Assembly (NCBI GenBank): GCA_036496385.1
Contig: DASXLD010000012.1
Span: 1 to 64,000 of the forward strand
Length of the DNA stretch: 64,000 nucleotides
From: Schlegelella_A sp036496385
GTDB lineage: Bacteria; Pseudomonadota; Gammaproteobacteria; Burkholderiales; Burkholderiaceae_C
Direction of reading: 5' to 3'
Positions 56,296 to 64,000 of the stretch are shown one piece after another. Numbering within the stretch: position 1 is the first letter of the stretch; each line of letters opens with the position of its first letter. Both the position numbers and the translations under genes were made by a program. The notes under the pieces were generated by a model. It did no database searches. It worked only from the letters and a program-made list of their open reading frames with translations, and had not been told where the DNA came from.

Positions 56296-56936
56296 GCGCA
56301 GGCCCGCGCGCGGCGGCGCCGCCGCCGCGCGCCGCCGCCGACGCGGCCCTGCTGGCAAGCGGCGCGAGCCTGCCACCGGCCGCCGGCAACGACGCCGGTG
56401 ACCCGCACATCGACCCGGCGACGCCACGCGCGCTGCTGCCCGTCGCGCGCGCCCTGGCGCTTGCCAACCGGGCGATGGTCGCGATCGGCATGCTGGCGCT
56501 GCTCGCGGCGTCGATCGTCCTCACCTCGAGCGTCGTCACGCGCTACCTGTTCAAGGCGTCGACCGACTGGCAGGACGAGACCGCGGTCTTTCTTCTCGTC
56601 GGCGCGACGTTCCTGTGCGGCGCGTTCGTGCAGTCGATCCGCGGCCACGTCGGCATCGAGGCGGTCTCGACCCTGCTCTCGAGGAGAGCCGATGCGTCGC
56701 GACGCGTCGCCGTCGATGCGCTCTGCCTCGCGTTCTGCGCGCTCTTCTGCTGGAAGTCGTGGACGCTGCTGTACGAGGCCTGGGTCGACCAGCAGACGAC
56801 GTCGTCGTCGTGGGCGCCGCCGCTCTGGATCCCGTACTCGCTGATGGCGGTCGGGATGACGCTCCTCACGCTGCAATTGCTTGTCCACCTCGTCGCCAGC
56901 GTCAACCGCGCCTTCTCGATCGCCGAGAGCAGCTGA
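56292..56936 (+). CDS. dctQ: TRAP transporter small permease
   Basis: 214-aa four-helix TRAP component. An Ala/Pro-rich cytoplasmic N-terminus (1-58) is longer than usual. Four helices at about 65-190 include RYLFKASTDWQDETAVFLLVG with the conserved WxxE-like segment and GHVGIEAVSTLL. GTG at 56292 overlaps the receptor gene stop, and the stop overlaps the large permease start (TGATG). A later in-frame start would trim the poorly conserved N-terminus. Confidence 0.88.
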   Translation: MSAGPRAAAPPPRAAADAALLASGASLPPAAGNDAGDPHIDPATPRALLPVARALALANRAMVAIGMLALLAASIVLTSSVVTRYLFKASTDWQDETAVFLLVGATFLCGAFVQSIRGHVGIEAVSTLLSRRADASRRVAVDALCLAFCALFCWKSWTLLYEAWVDQQTTSSSWAPPLWIPYSLMAVGMTLLTLQLLVHLVASVNRAFSIAESS

Positions 56937-58297
56937 TGTCGATGCTCGCCCTCGGGCTGACCTTCGGCGCGGTCACGCTGCTCTTCATGCTCTCGGGCGC
57001 GCCGCTCGCGTTCGCGCTCGGCGCCGTCGCCGTCGTCTTCATGACGTTCTTCATGCCGGCAGCGTCGCTCGACACGATCACCCAGAACGTCTACGAGGAG
57101 ATGGCGAGCATCACGCTGCTGTCGATCCCGCTCTTCATCCTGAAGGGCGCCGCGATCGGCCGCTCGCGCGCCGGCCAGGATCTCTACGCGGCGCTGCACG
57201 CGTGGATGAGCCGCGTCCCGGGCGGGCTCGGCATCGCCAACGTGTTCGCGTGCGCCCTGTTCGCGGCGATGGCCGGGTCGAGCCCGGCGACGTGCTCGGC
57301 GATCGGCTCGGCCGGCATTCCCGAGATGAGGAAGCGCGGCTATTCGCCGGGCTTTGCCGCCGGCATCATCGCCGCCGGCGGCACGCTCGGCATCCTGCTG
57401 CCGCCCTCGATCACGATGATCCTGTACGCCGTCGCCGCGGAGCAATCGCTCGGCAGGCTCTTTCTCGCCGGCATCGGCCCGGCGCTGCTGCTGGTCGGGT
57501 TCTTCGCCGCCTACGCAGTGCTGCGCTACCGGCGCGAGCACCGCGCCGCAACGTTCGCGCGGGCCAGCCACGGCACTGCCTCGGCGCTCCTCGACGTCGA
57601 CCACTACACGCTGCGCCAGAAGGTCGAGATGCTGCCGCGCGTGCTGCCGTTCGTGATCCTCCTGATCGGCGTCATGGTCGCGCTCTACGGCGGCTTCGCG
57701 ACGCCGTCGGAGACCGCCGGCCTCGGCGCCCTCCTCGCGCTGGTGCTGATCGCCATCGTCTACGGCGTCTGGCGCGTCAAGGACGTCGCGCCGATCCTGA
57801 CGGCGACGCTGAAGGAATCGACGATGCTGATGTTCATCATCGGCATGTCGCTGCTGTTCTCCTACGTGATGAGCTACCTGCACATCAGCCAGTCGATGGC
57901 GCAGTGGATCGTCGCCCTCCATCTCTCGAAGTGGCTGCTGCTGACGGCGATCCTGCTGCTCGTCGTCGTCCTCGGCTTCTTCCTGCCGCCGGTGAGCATC
58001 ATCCTGATGACGGCGCCGATCATCCTGCCGCCGCTCAAGGCCGCCGGCTTCGACCTGATCTGGTTCGGCGTGCTGATGACGATCGTCATGGAGGCGGGCC
58101 TGATCCACCCGCCGGTGGGCCTCAACCTCTTCGTCATCAAGAACATCGCGCCCGACATCACGCTGGGCGCGATCATCCGCGGCGTGCTGCCGTTCGTCGG
58201 CCTGATGTTCGTGGCGGTGGTGGTCATCTGCGTCCTGCCGCAGATCGCGACCGCACTGCCCGACGCGGTGATGGGCGCGGTGCCTGGCCCGCGCTAG
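56936..58297 (+). CDS. dctM: TRAP transporter large permease
   Basis: 453-aa DctM-type Na+-coupled permease with about 12 hydrophobic helices. Family marks: IPLFILKGAAIGRS, the AMAGSSPATCSAIGSAGIPEM hairpin, GIIAAGGTLGILLPPSI and the mirrored ETAGLGALLALVL and LIHPPVGLNLFVIKNI in the second half. It translocates the solute delivered by the receptor. The ATG overlaps the preceding stop by one base, so the three TRAP genes are tightly coupled. Confidence 0.95.
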   Translation: MSMLALGLTFGAVTLLFMLSGAPLAFALGAVAVVFMTFFMPAASLDTITQNVYEEMASITLLSIPLFILKGAAIGRSRAGQDLYAALHAWMSRVPGGLGIANVFACALFAAMAGSSPATCSAIGSAGIPEMRKRGYSPGFAAGIIAAGGTLGILLPPSITMILYAVAAEQSLGRLFLAGIGPALLLVGFFAAYAVLRYRREHRAATFARASHGTASALLDVDHYTLRQKVEMLPRVLPFVILLIGVMVALYGGFATPSETAGLGALLALVLIAIVYGVWRVKDVAPILTATLKESTMLMFIIGMSLLFSYVMSYLHISQSMAQWIVALHLSKWLLLTAILLLVVVLGFFLPPVSIILMTAPIILPPLKAAGFDLIWFGVLMTIVMEAGLIHPPVGLNLFVIKNIAPDITLGAIIRGVLPFVGLMFVAVVVICVLPQIATALPDAVMGAVPGPR

Positions 58298-58315
58298 CCG
58301 TGCGCGCCCTTTCGC

Positions 58316-59158
58316 TCAGGGCTTCGCGTTCGGGAAGAACAGCTGCTCGCCGCCGATCTTGTACGACGCGATCACCGCCTGGCCCGCCGACGAGAGCACC
58401 CAGTCGGCAAACTGTTGCGCGAGCCGAACCTTGACGTGCGGGTGCTTCGCCGGATTGACGACGATGACGCCGTACTGGTTGAAGAGCCGCTGGTCGCCCT
58501 CGACGAGGATGACGAGACCGCCGCGGTTCTTGAAGCTGAGCCAGGTGCCGCGATCGGTCAGGACGTAGGCGTTGGCCTCAGACGCGATGTTGAGCGCCGG
58601 GCCCATGCCGCAGCCGCATTCCTTGTAGCCGGCGAAATGCGCCGCCGGCGTGTCGATCCCCGCCGTCTTCCAGTAGCGAAGCTCGGCGGCATTCGTGCCG
58701 CTCTTGTCGCCGCGCGAGATGAACGCGCTCTTCGACGCCGCGAGCTTCGTCAACGCAGCGACGATGTCGTGGCCCTTGACGCCGGCGGGATCGGACGCCG
58801 GGCCGACGAGGACGAAGTCGTTGTACATGACCTCCGAGCGCTTGATGCCGAACCCCTCGGCGACGAACTTCTCCTCGGCGACGCGGTCGTGCACGAACAG
58901 GACGTCGGCGTCGCCGCGCCGACCGATGTCGATCGCCTGGCCGGTGCCGACGGCGACGACGCGGATGTCGATCCCGGTCGCTGCCTTGAACGCCGGCAGC
59001 AGATGTGCGAACAGCCCCGACTGCTCGGTGCTCGTCGTCGAGGCCATGACGATGCTCTTCTCCTGCGCCTGCCCGGGAAGCGGCACGACGACGGCAGCAG
59101 CACAGAGCCAGGCGGCCAAGGTCGCGGCGACGCGGCGACGGGTGGCGAGGGTCGGCAT
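58316..59158 (-). CDS. tupA: TupA-like tungstate/oxyanion-binding protein
   Basis: 280-aa periplasmic receptor. The signal peptide ends near PLPGQAQ. MASTTSTEQSGLF, VGTGQAIDIGRRGDADVLFVHD and VMYNDFVLVGPASDPAG are features of TupA tungstate-binding proteins, with Thr/Ser residues available to hold an oxyanion. ATG 59158 has AAAGGA 6 bases upstream. No tupB or tupC follows. The nearest oxyanion permease and ATPase are modB/modC 2 kb away. It is divergent from a ModE-like regulator with 149 bases between. Confidence 0.88.
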   Translation of the reverse strand: MPTLATRRRVAATLAAWLCAAAVVVPLPGQAQEKSIVMASTTSTEQSGLFAHLLPAFKAATGIDIRVVAVGTGQAIDIGRRGDADVLFVHDRVAEEKFVAEGFGIKRSEVMYNDFVLVGPASDPAGVKGHDIVAALTKLAASKSAFISRGDKSGTNAAELRYWKTAGIDTPAAHFAGYKECGCGMGPALNIASEANAYVLTDRGTWLSFKNRGGLVILVEGDQRLFNQYGVIVVNPAKHPHVKVRLAQQFADWVLSSAGQAVIASYKIGGEQLFFPNAKP

Positions 59159-59707
59159 CGGTTTTCCTTTCGATGGTTTCGCAGGGATCAGCGGCCGGCG
59201 GCAGCAGTGTGTGCGCGACGACGGCGCAGGGGTTGCGAACGTGGCGCGGCCCCGGCCTGCGGTATGGCTTGCGAGTCTATCGAGGACGCAGCTTGGTATA
59301 AGGCGTCGTGGCCAAGGCCCCGACGCAGCCGAATGCAACGCGCAAGGTCCGCGCCGGCGCGGCGCCTCTCGCGCGCTTTCGCCTGCGCGTGACGGCCGGC
59401 GACGTCATCTTCGTCGGCCCGGGCAAGATCGCGTTGCTCGAGGCGATCCGCGCGACGCGCTCGATCACGGCGGCGGCCAAATCGATGGGGATGTCGTACC
59501 GGCGCGCCTGGATCCTCGTCGACGAGGTGAATCGCGTCCTGACCGACGCCGCGGTCGCGACCGCGGTCGGCGGCGAGCACGGCGGCGGCAGCACGCTCAC
59601 CGCGCTCGGCGAAGAGCTGGTCGCCATCTACCGCCGCATCGAGGCGACGGCCGAGCGTGCCTGCGCTGCCGACATCGCGCGGTTGCTCGAGCTCACCGCG
59701 CCGCCCG

Positions 59708-60822
<1,115 letters not shown>

Positions 60823-60826
<4 letters not shown>

Positions 60827-61497
60827 CCGCGCCCCGCGATCCGCAACGGCGCCAGCCTGCCGGCGAGGAGGAGGATGACGATGCAGGTGGTCGAGGTCAG
60901 CAGCACGAGCAGGTTGGCCAGCGTGTCCTGGCCCGCCTGCACCGCCTCGTAGACGGCGATCGAGAGCGTCTGCGTGCGGCCGGGGATGCTGCCGGCGACC
61001 ATCAGCGTCGCGCCGAACTCGCCGAACGCGCGCGCGAACGCGAGCAGCGCGCCGGCGAGGATGCCGCGCCAGGCGAGCGGCAGCGTGACGCGGAAGAACA
61101 CCGCGCCGCTGCCGAGGCCGAGCACACGCGCTGCCTGTTCGAACTGCACGTCGACGTTCTCGAACGCCGCGCGCGCCGACTTGCAGACGAACGGAAATGC
61201 GACCACGGCCGACGCCAGCACCGCGCCCTGCCAGGTGAAGATCAGGCGGATGCCGAGCTCGTTCTCGAGCCAGGCACCGAGCGGCGAGCGCCGGCCGACG
61301 ACGACGAGCAGGTAGTAGCCGAGCACCGTCGGCGGCAGCACCATCGGCAGCAGGAGGATCGCGTCGACGAGCTCGCGCCCGGCGAAGCGAAGCCGCGCGA
61401 GGGCGAAGCCGACGGCCACGCCCAGGACGAGATCGATCGCAGTGGCCCACAAGGCGACCTTGAGCGAAAGGGCGAGCGCTACCCAGGCGGGCTCCAC
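60823..61497 (-). CDS. modB: Molybdate ABC transporter permease
   Basis: 224-aa inner-membrane permease with five hydrophobic helices. The EAA loop that contacts ModC is visible as EQAARVLGLGSGAVFFRVTLPLAW, and LLPMVLPPTVLGYYLL is typical of ModB. It lies 24 bases after modA and overlaps modC by 4 bases. Together they form modABC for high-affinity molybdate uptake. Confidence 0.94.
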
Positions 61498-61521
61498 TTT
61501 GGGATCGTATCGAAGGCGCGG

Positions 61522-62283
61522 TCAGGGCTTGCCGAAGCCGTATCGCGCCAGCACCGCCTGCGCCGGCGGCGTAGCGACAAAGGCGACGAAACGATCGGCC
61601 GCCGCCGGATTCGGCGCGCTCGCGATCGCCGCGATCGGGTACCGTACCGGCTGCTCGGTCGACACGATCAGCGCCACCTTGACCTTGTCCGCCATCAGGG
61701 CGGCGTCGGTCGCGTAGACGAAGCCGGCTTCGACTTCGCCGCGGGCGACGTAGTCGAGCGCCTGGCGCACCGACTGTGCGCCGATCATCTTCGCTCCGAT
61801 CTGCGGCCAGAGGCCCGCCTTCTCGAGCGTCGCCTTCGTGTAGCGGCCGACCGGCACGCTTGCCGGCACGCCGATGGCAATCTGCTTGAACGACGGCGTC
61901 GTCAGCTCGGCGAGCGCCTTCGGCGCCGGTCGGTCGCCCGGCACGATGACGACGAGCGAATTGCTGGCGAAGTTCGCTCGCGAGCCCGGCGTGACGAGCT
62001 TCTGCTGCTCGGCCTGGTTCATCGTCTCCTGATCGGCGCTGGCGAAGACGTCGACCGGCGCCCCTTTGGCGATCTGCTGCAGCAGCTGGCCGGAGGCAGC
62101 GAAGTTGAACTGCACCTGGGTGCCGGGATTCGCCGCCTCGAACGCCGTGCCGATCTCCTGGAACGCATTGGTCAGGCTCGCAGCCGCCGAGATGGTGAGG
62201 TCGGCGGCCGCAGCGGCGGCGCTGCAGCAGGACATTGCAGCGCCGAGCAAGGCGGCGAGAAGGAAGAATCGGCGTGACGGCAT
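61522..62283 (-). CDS. modA: Molybdate-binding periplasmic protein
   Basis: 253-aa ModA. A signal peptide (MPSRRFFLLAALLGAAMSCCSAAAAAA) is followed by LTISAAASLTNAFQEIG, whose Ser pair binds the oxyanion, then FNFAASGQLLQQIAKGAPVDVFASAD and the C-terminal GEVEAGFVYATDA. ATG 62283 has GAGG five bases upstream; an upstream frame extension crosses the Mo-box and is rejected. It is the first gene of modABC and is probably repressed by a ModE-like protein when molybdate is plentiful. Confidence 0.94.
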   Translation of the reverse strand: MPSRRFFLLAALLGAAMSCCSAAAAAADLTISAAASLTNAFQEIGTAFEAANPGTQVQFNFAASGQLLQQIAKGAPVDVFASADQETMNQAEQQKLVTPGSRANFASNSLVVIVPGDRPAPKALAELTTPSFKQIAIGVPASVPVGRYTKATLEKAGLWPQIGAKMIGAQSVRQALDYVARGEVEAGFVYATDAALMADKVKVALIVSTEQPVRYPIAAIASAPNPAAADRFVAFVATPPAQAVLARYGFGKP

Positions 62284-62291
62284 TTCGACCT

Positions 62292-62315
62292 CGTTGTATA
62301 TGGCGGTATATTGCC
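62292..62315 (-). promoter_or_regulatory. Candidate Mo-box (ModE-type operator) upstream of modA
   Basis: An AT-containing element, ATAT-N6-ATAT at its centre, lies 8 bases before the modA ATG. Read on the minus strand it runs GGCAATATACCG then CCATATACAACG. Aligned without gaps it shares about 13 of 24 positions with the E. coli mod operator as I remember it, including the ATAT and terminal AACG. It is one of few AT-rich patches here. Confidence 0.45.
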
Positions 62316-62407
62316 ACACCAAGGCGAGGAACCACCCCGTGCCGACCCTGACCCGCTGGCCGCTCGCAGGCGGACGCCGCAACCGAGGCGCCGGCCGAGC
62401 GGTGACC

Positions 62408-62995
62408 TCACGCCGCGCCGACGCGGTCGCGCTCGACCAGCGCGAGGTAGCGCTCGATGCTGCCGCCGGCCAACGACTTCACCATGACGCGAAGCAGGTT
62501 GGTCTTCAGCCCCATCTGCATCGGCCCGCGCTCGCGCACCTGGACGTAGCCCGAGCGCTGCCAGAAGCGCTCCGCCTTCGCGTTGCCGGCGACGACGCCG
62601 AGGCGGATCCACGCTGCGCCGCGCTCGACCATCCAGCGCTCGAGCATGCGGTAGAGCGCCGGCGCGGTGCCGTTGCCGTGCAGCGCCGAGGCGACGATGA
62701 AGAGGCCGATGTGCCACACGTTTGCGGCGATGAAGTCGCCGACGATGGTCGCCATGCCGACGAGCACCCCCGACGCGGCGTCGACGAAGCCGATCAGCAG
62801 CATCTCGCGGTACGGCATACCCGCGGGAGGCACGTCGGCGAGCTCGCGCGCGGCTTCGTCGGCACGCGGCGGCTCGCCGGTCACGGTGAGGAAATACTCG
62901 GGGTTGGCGTCGAAGAAGCGCTGCAGCTCGTCGACGTCGGCCGCGTCGAGGACGCGCAAGCGCCATCGGTCGTCGCCCGGAACGGGTTCGTGCAT
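62408..62995 (-). CDS. GNAT-family N-acetyltransferase
   Basis: 195-aa acetyltransferase of the GNAT fold. WRLRVLDAADVDELQRFF begins the domain, ANVWHIGLFIVASALHGNGTAPALYRMLERWM forms strand 4 and the acetyl-CoA helix (a variant of the R/Q-x-x-G-x-G/A motif with HGNGTA), and IRLGVVAGNAKAERFWQRSGY is motif B. The acceptor is unknown. The start at 62995 lies 11 bases after the peptide permease gene on the same strand, so it may be the last gene of that operon. Confidence 0.88.
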   Translation of the reverse strand: MHEPVPGDDRWRLRVLDAADVDELQRFFDANPEYFLTVTGEPPRADEAARELADVPPAGMPYREMLLIGFVDAASGVLVGMATIVGDFIAANVWHIGLFIVASALHGNGTAPALYRMLERWMVERGAAWIRLGVVAGNAKAERFWQRSGYVQVRERGPMQMGLKTNLLRVMVKSLAGGSIERYLALVERDRVGAA

Positions 62996-63006
62996 CAGTG
63001 GTGCGA

Positions 63007-63897
63007 TCAGCGCTGGCGCGGGTCGAGCGCGTCGCGCAGGCCGTCGCCGAAGAGGTTGAACGAGAGCACGAGCAGGAAGATCGCGAGCCCCGGCCAGACC
63101 GCCATCCACGGTGCGTTGTCGACGTAGTCCTTCGCCACGTTGAGCATGCTGCCCCAGCTCGGCGCCGGCGGCTGCTGGCCGAGGCCGAGGAACGAGAGGC
63201 TCGCCTCGGCGATCACTGCCGCGGCGATCGCGAGCGTCGCCTGCACGAGCACCGGGGCGAGGATGTTCGGCAGCACGTGGCGCCAGGCGATCCGGAACGG
63301 CGGATTGCCGAGCGCGCGCGCCGCCTCGATGTAGTCCTCGACCTTGACGTTGATCACCTGGCCGCGCGTCAGCCGCACGAAGATCGGCGTCGCCGAGACG
63401 CCGATCGCGATCATCGCGTTGGTGAGGTTGGGGCCGAGGAAGGCGGCGAGCGCGATCGCGAGGATCAGGAACGGGCAGGCGAGGAAGGCGTCGGTGATGC
63501 GCGAGATCAGGGCGTCGACGAAGCCGCCCGCGAAGCCCGCGGCGAGGCCGATCGGCACGCCGAGCGCGAGCGAGATCGAGACCGAGACGACGCCGGCGAG
63601 GAGCGACGCGCGCGTCCCCCAGAGAACGCGCGAGAAGACGTCGCGGCCGATCTCGTCGGTGCCGAACCAGTGTGTCGCCGAGGGTGCCTGGCGAATTGCG
63701 CTCCAGCTCGTCTCGACCGGGTCGAACGGCGCGAGCCAGGGCGCCAGCAGCGCGACGAGGACGAATGTGCAGCCGACGATCAGGCCGGCCATCGCGCTGT
63801 GCCGGCGGCGCAGCCGCCGCCACCCGCGCCGCCACGCACCGGCCTCGCTCGGCAGCCTGGCCTGAGCGGCGCGCGCGGCGCCAAGAACGGCGGCCAT
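63007..63897 (-). CDS. Dipeptide/oligopeptide ABC transporter permease, DppC type
   Basis: 296-aa permease. The N-terminal OppC_N segment with one helix (about 35-58), WFGTDEIGRDVFSRVLWGTR, and the EAA loop region DYIEAARALGNPPFRIAWRHVLPNILAP are characteristic of DppC/OppC. Six helices expected. It imports peptides or related solutes. The specificity is set by a receptor gene outside the window. It follows the DppB-type gene by 14 bases. Confidence 0.93.
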   Translation of the reverse strand: MAAVLGAARAAQARLPSEAGAWRRGWRRLRRRHSAMAGLIVGCTFVLVALLAPWLAPFDPVETSWSAIRQAPSATHWFGTDEIGRDVFSRVLWGTRASLLAGVVSVSISLALGVPIGLAAGFAGGFVDALISRITDAFLACPFLILAIALAAFLGPNLTNAMIAIGVSATPIFVRLTRGQVINVKVEDYIEAARALGNPPFRIAWRHVLPNILAPVLVQATLAIAAAVIAEASLSFLGLGQQPPAPSWGSMLNVAKDYVDNAPWMAVWPGLAIFLLVLSFNLFGDGLRDALDPRQR

Positions 63898-63911
63898 CGT
63901 TGTCGTCCTCC

Positions 63912-64000
63912 TCAGCTGCGCAGACGCGGATTGACAGCGACGTAGGCGATGTCGGCGAGCAGGTTGAGGGCGATGTAGGCGCTCGCGGTGACGAGGACGA
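63912..64000 (-). CDS. Dipeptide ABC transporter permease, DppB type (C-terminal end only)
   Basis: Only the last 28 codons are in the window. They translate to a hydrophobic helix end followed by ALNLLADIAYVAVNPRLR, the usual C-terminus of DppB/OppB permeases (LADIxYxxxDPRxR). The stop is at 63914-63912. The remainder lies beyond base 64000. Confidence 0.8.
   Translation of the reverse strand, partial: VLVTASAYIALNLLADIAYVAVNPRLRS

Noticed and set aside
58306..58322. GCCCT/AGGGC hairpin between dctM and tupA
   Set aside because: Only a 5-bp stem with a 7-base loop and no T-tract; common by chance at this G+C.
62284..62382. Longer modA start at 62382
   Set aside because: It would place the Mo-box inside the coding region and put extra residues before a normal signal peptide. 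ATG 62283 has a proper ribosome-binding site.

Overview
The window is about 70% G+C, densely coded, and reads as chromosomal DNA of a betaproteobacterium, probably Burkholderiales-like. The evidence for this is the gene content: a TctC/Bug receptor, a leucine/isovalerate (liu) cluster, pcaIJF, a TRAP carrier, a twin-Mop ModC, and PE-LIG-POL ordered LigD proteins of the proteobacterial type. This placement is inference from gene families, not from a marker gene. No rRNA, tRNA, CRISPR array, insertion sequence or prophage was seen. No gene-free stretch exceeds 300 bases; the longest are 18198-18470 (273 b) and 11184-11440 (257 b), both divergent promoter regions with nothing else recognisable.

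Layout. 1-11183: a 5'-truncated ligD, an SDR, an envelope module (two GT4 glycosyltransferases, a DUF2334 deacetylase, a PAP2 phosphatase, an AI-2E family permease), a LigC-like DNA ligase and creD. 11441-15801: two small membrane proteins, then an overlapping aroQ-pcaI-pcaJ-pcaF operon for the end of the beta-ketoadipate pathway, then an acidic disordered protein. 15814-20565: a membrane-anchored cyclic-nucleotide-binding protein, an HtrA-like protease with an atypical LuxR-type regulator, and a two-gene ABC exporter. 20601-27846: leucine catabolism (isovaleryl-CoA dehydrogenase, methylcrotonyl-CoA carboxylase beta and alpha) with an unknown periplasmic protein inside the carboxylase operon and a Tat-type M19 dipeptidase breaking the cluster. 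27912-33658: corA-ftsH and a PLP sulfur-metabolism enzyme with an MFS carrier. 33736-34800: a stand-alone LigD-type polymerase. 34810-40484: a hybrid histidine kinase, a class V aminotransferase, an SDR and two small secreted proteins. 40505-47265: the second, complete ligD, then ku, a MerR-TPR protein translationally coupled to ku, an old yellow enzyme and an aldo/keto reductase, all on the minus strand. 47457-55120: an RcnB-like protein, a lipoprotein, a flavin monooxygenase, a Bug receptor, a DUF5996 protein, CYTH-CHAD and a phospholipase D-like protein. 55273-62283: a TRAP transporter, an orphan TupA-like tungstate receptor, a one-domain ModE-like regulator and modABC with a candidate Mo-box. 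62408-64000: a GNAT acetyltransferase and the start of a Dpp-type peptide ABC operon cut by the window end.

The unifying theme is non-homologous end joining. Ku, two PE-LIG-POL LigD proteins, one stand-alone polymerase and one LigC-like ligase lie within 47 kb, interleaved with metabolic genes. The ku gene appears to have its own promoter inside the 3' end of ligD and is coupled by a 4-base overlap to a MerR-like/TPR fusion, which is the best candidate here for an undescribed accessory or regulatory NHEJ factor.
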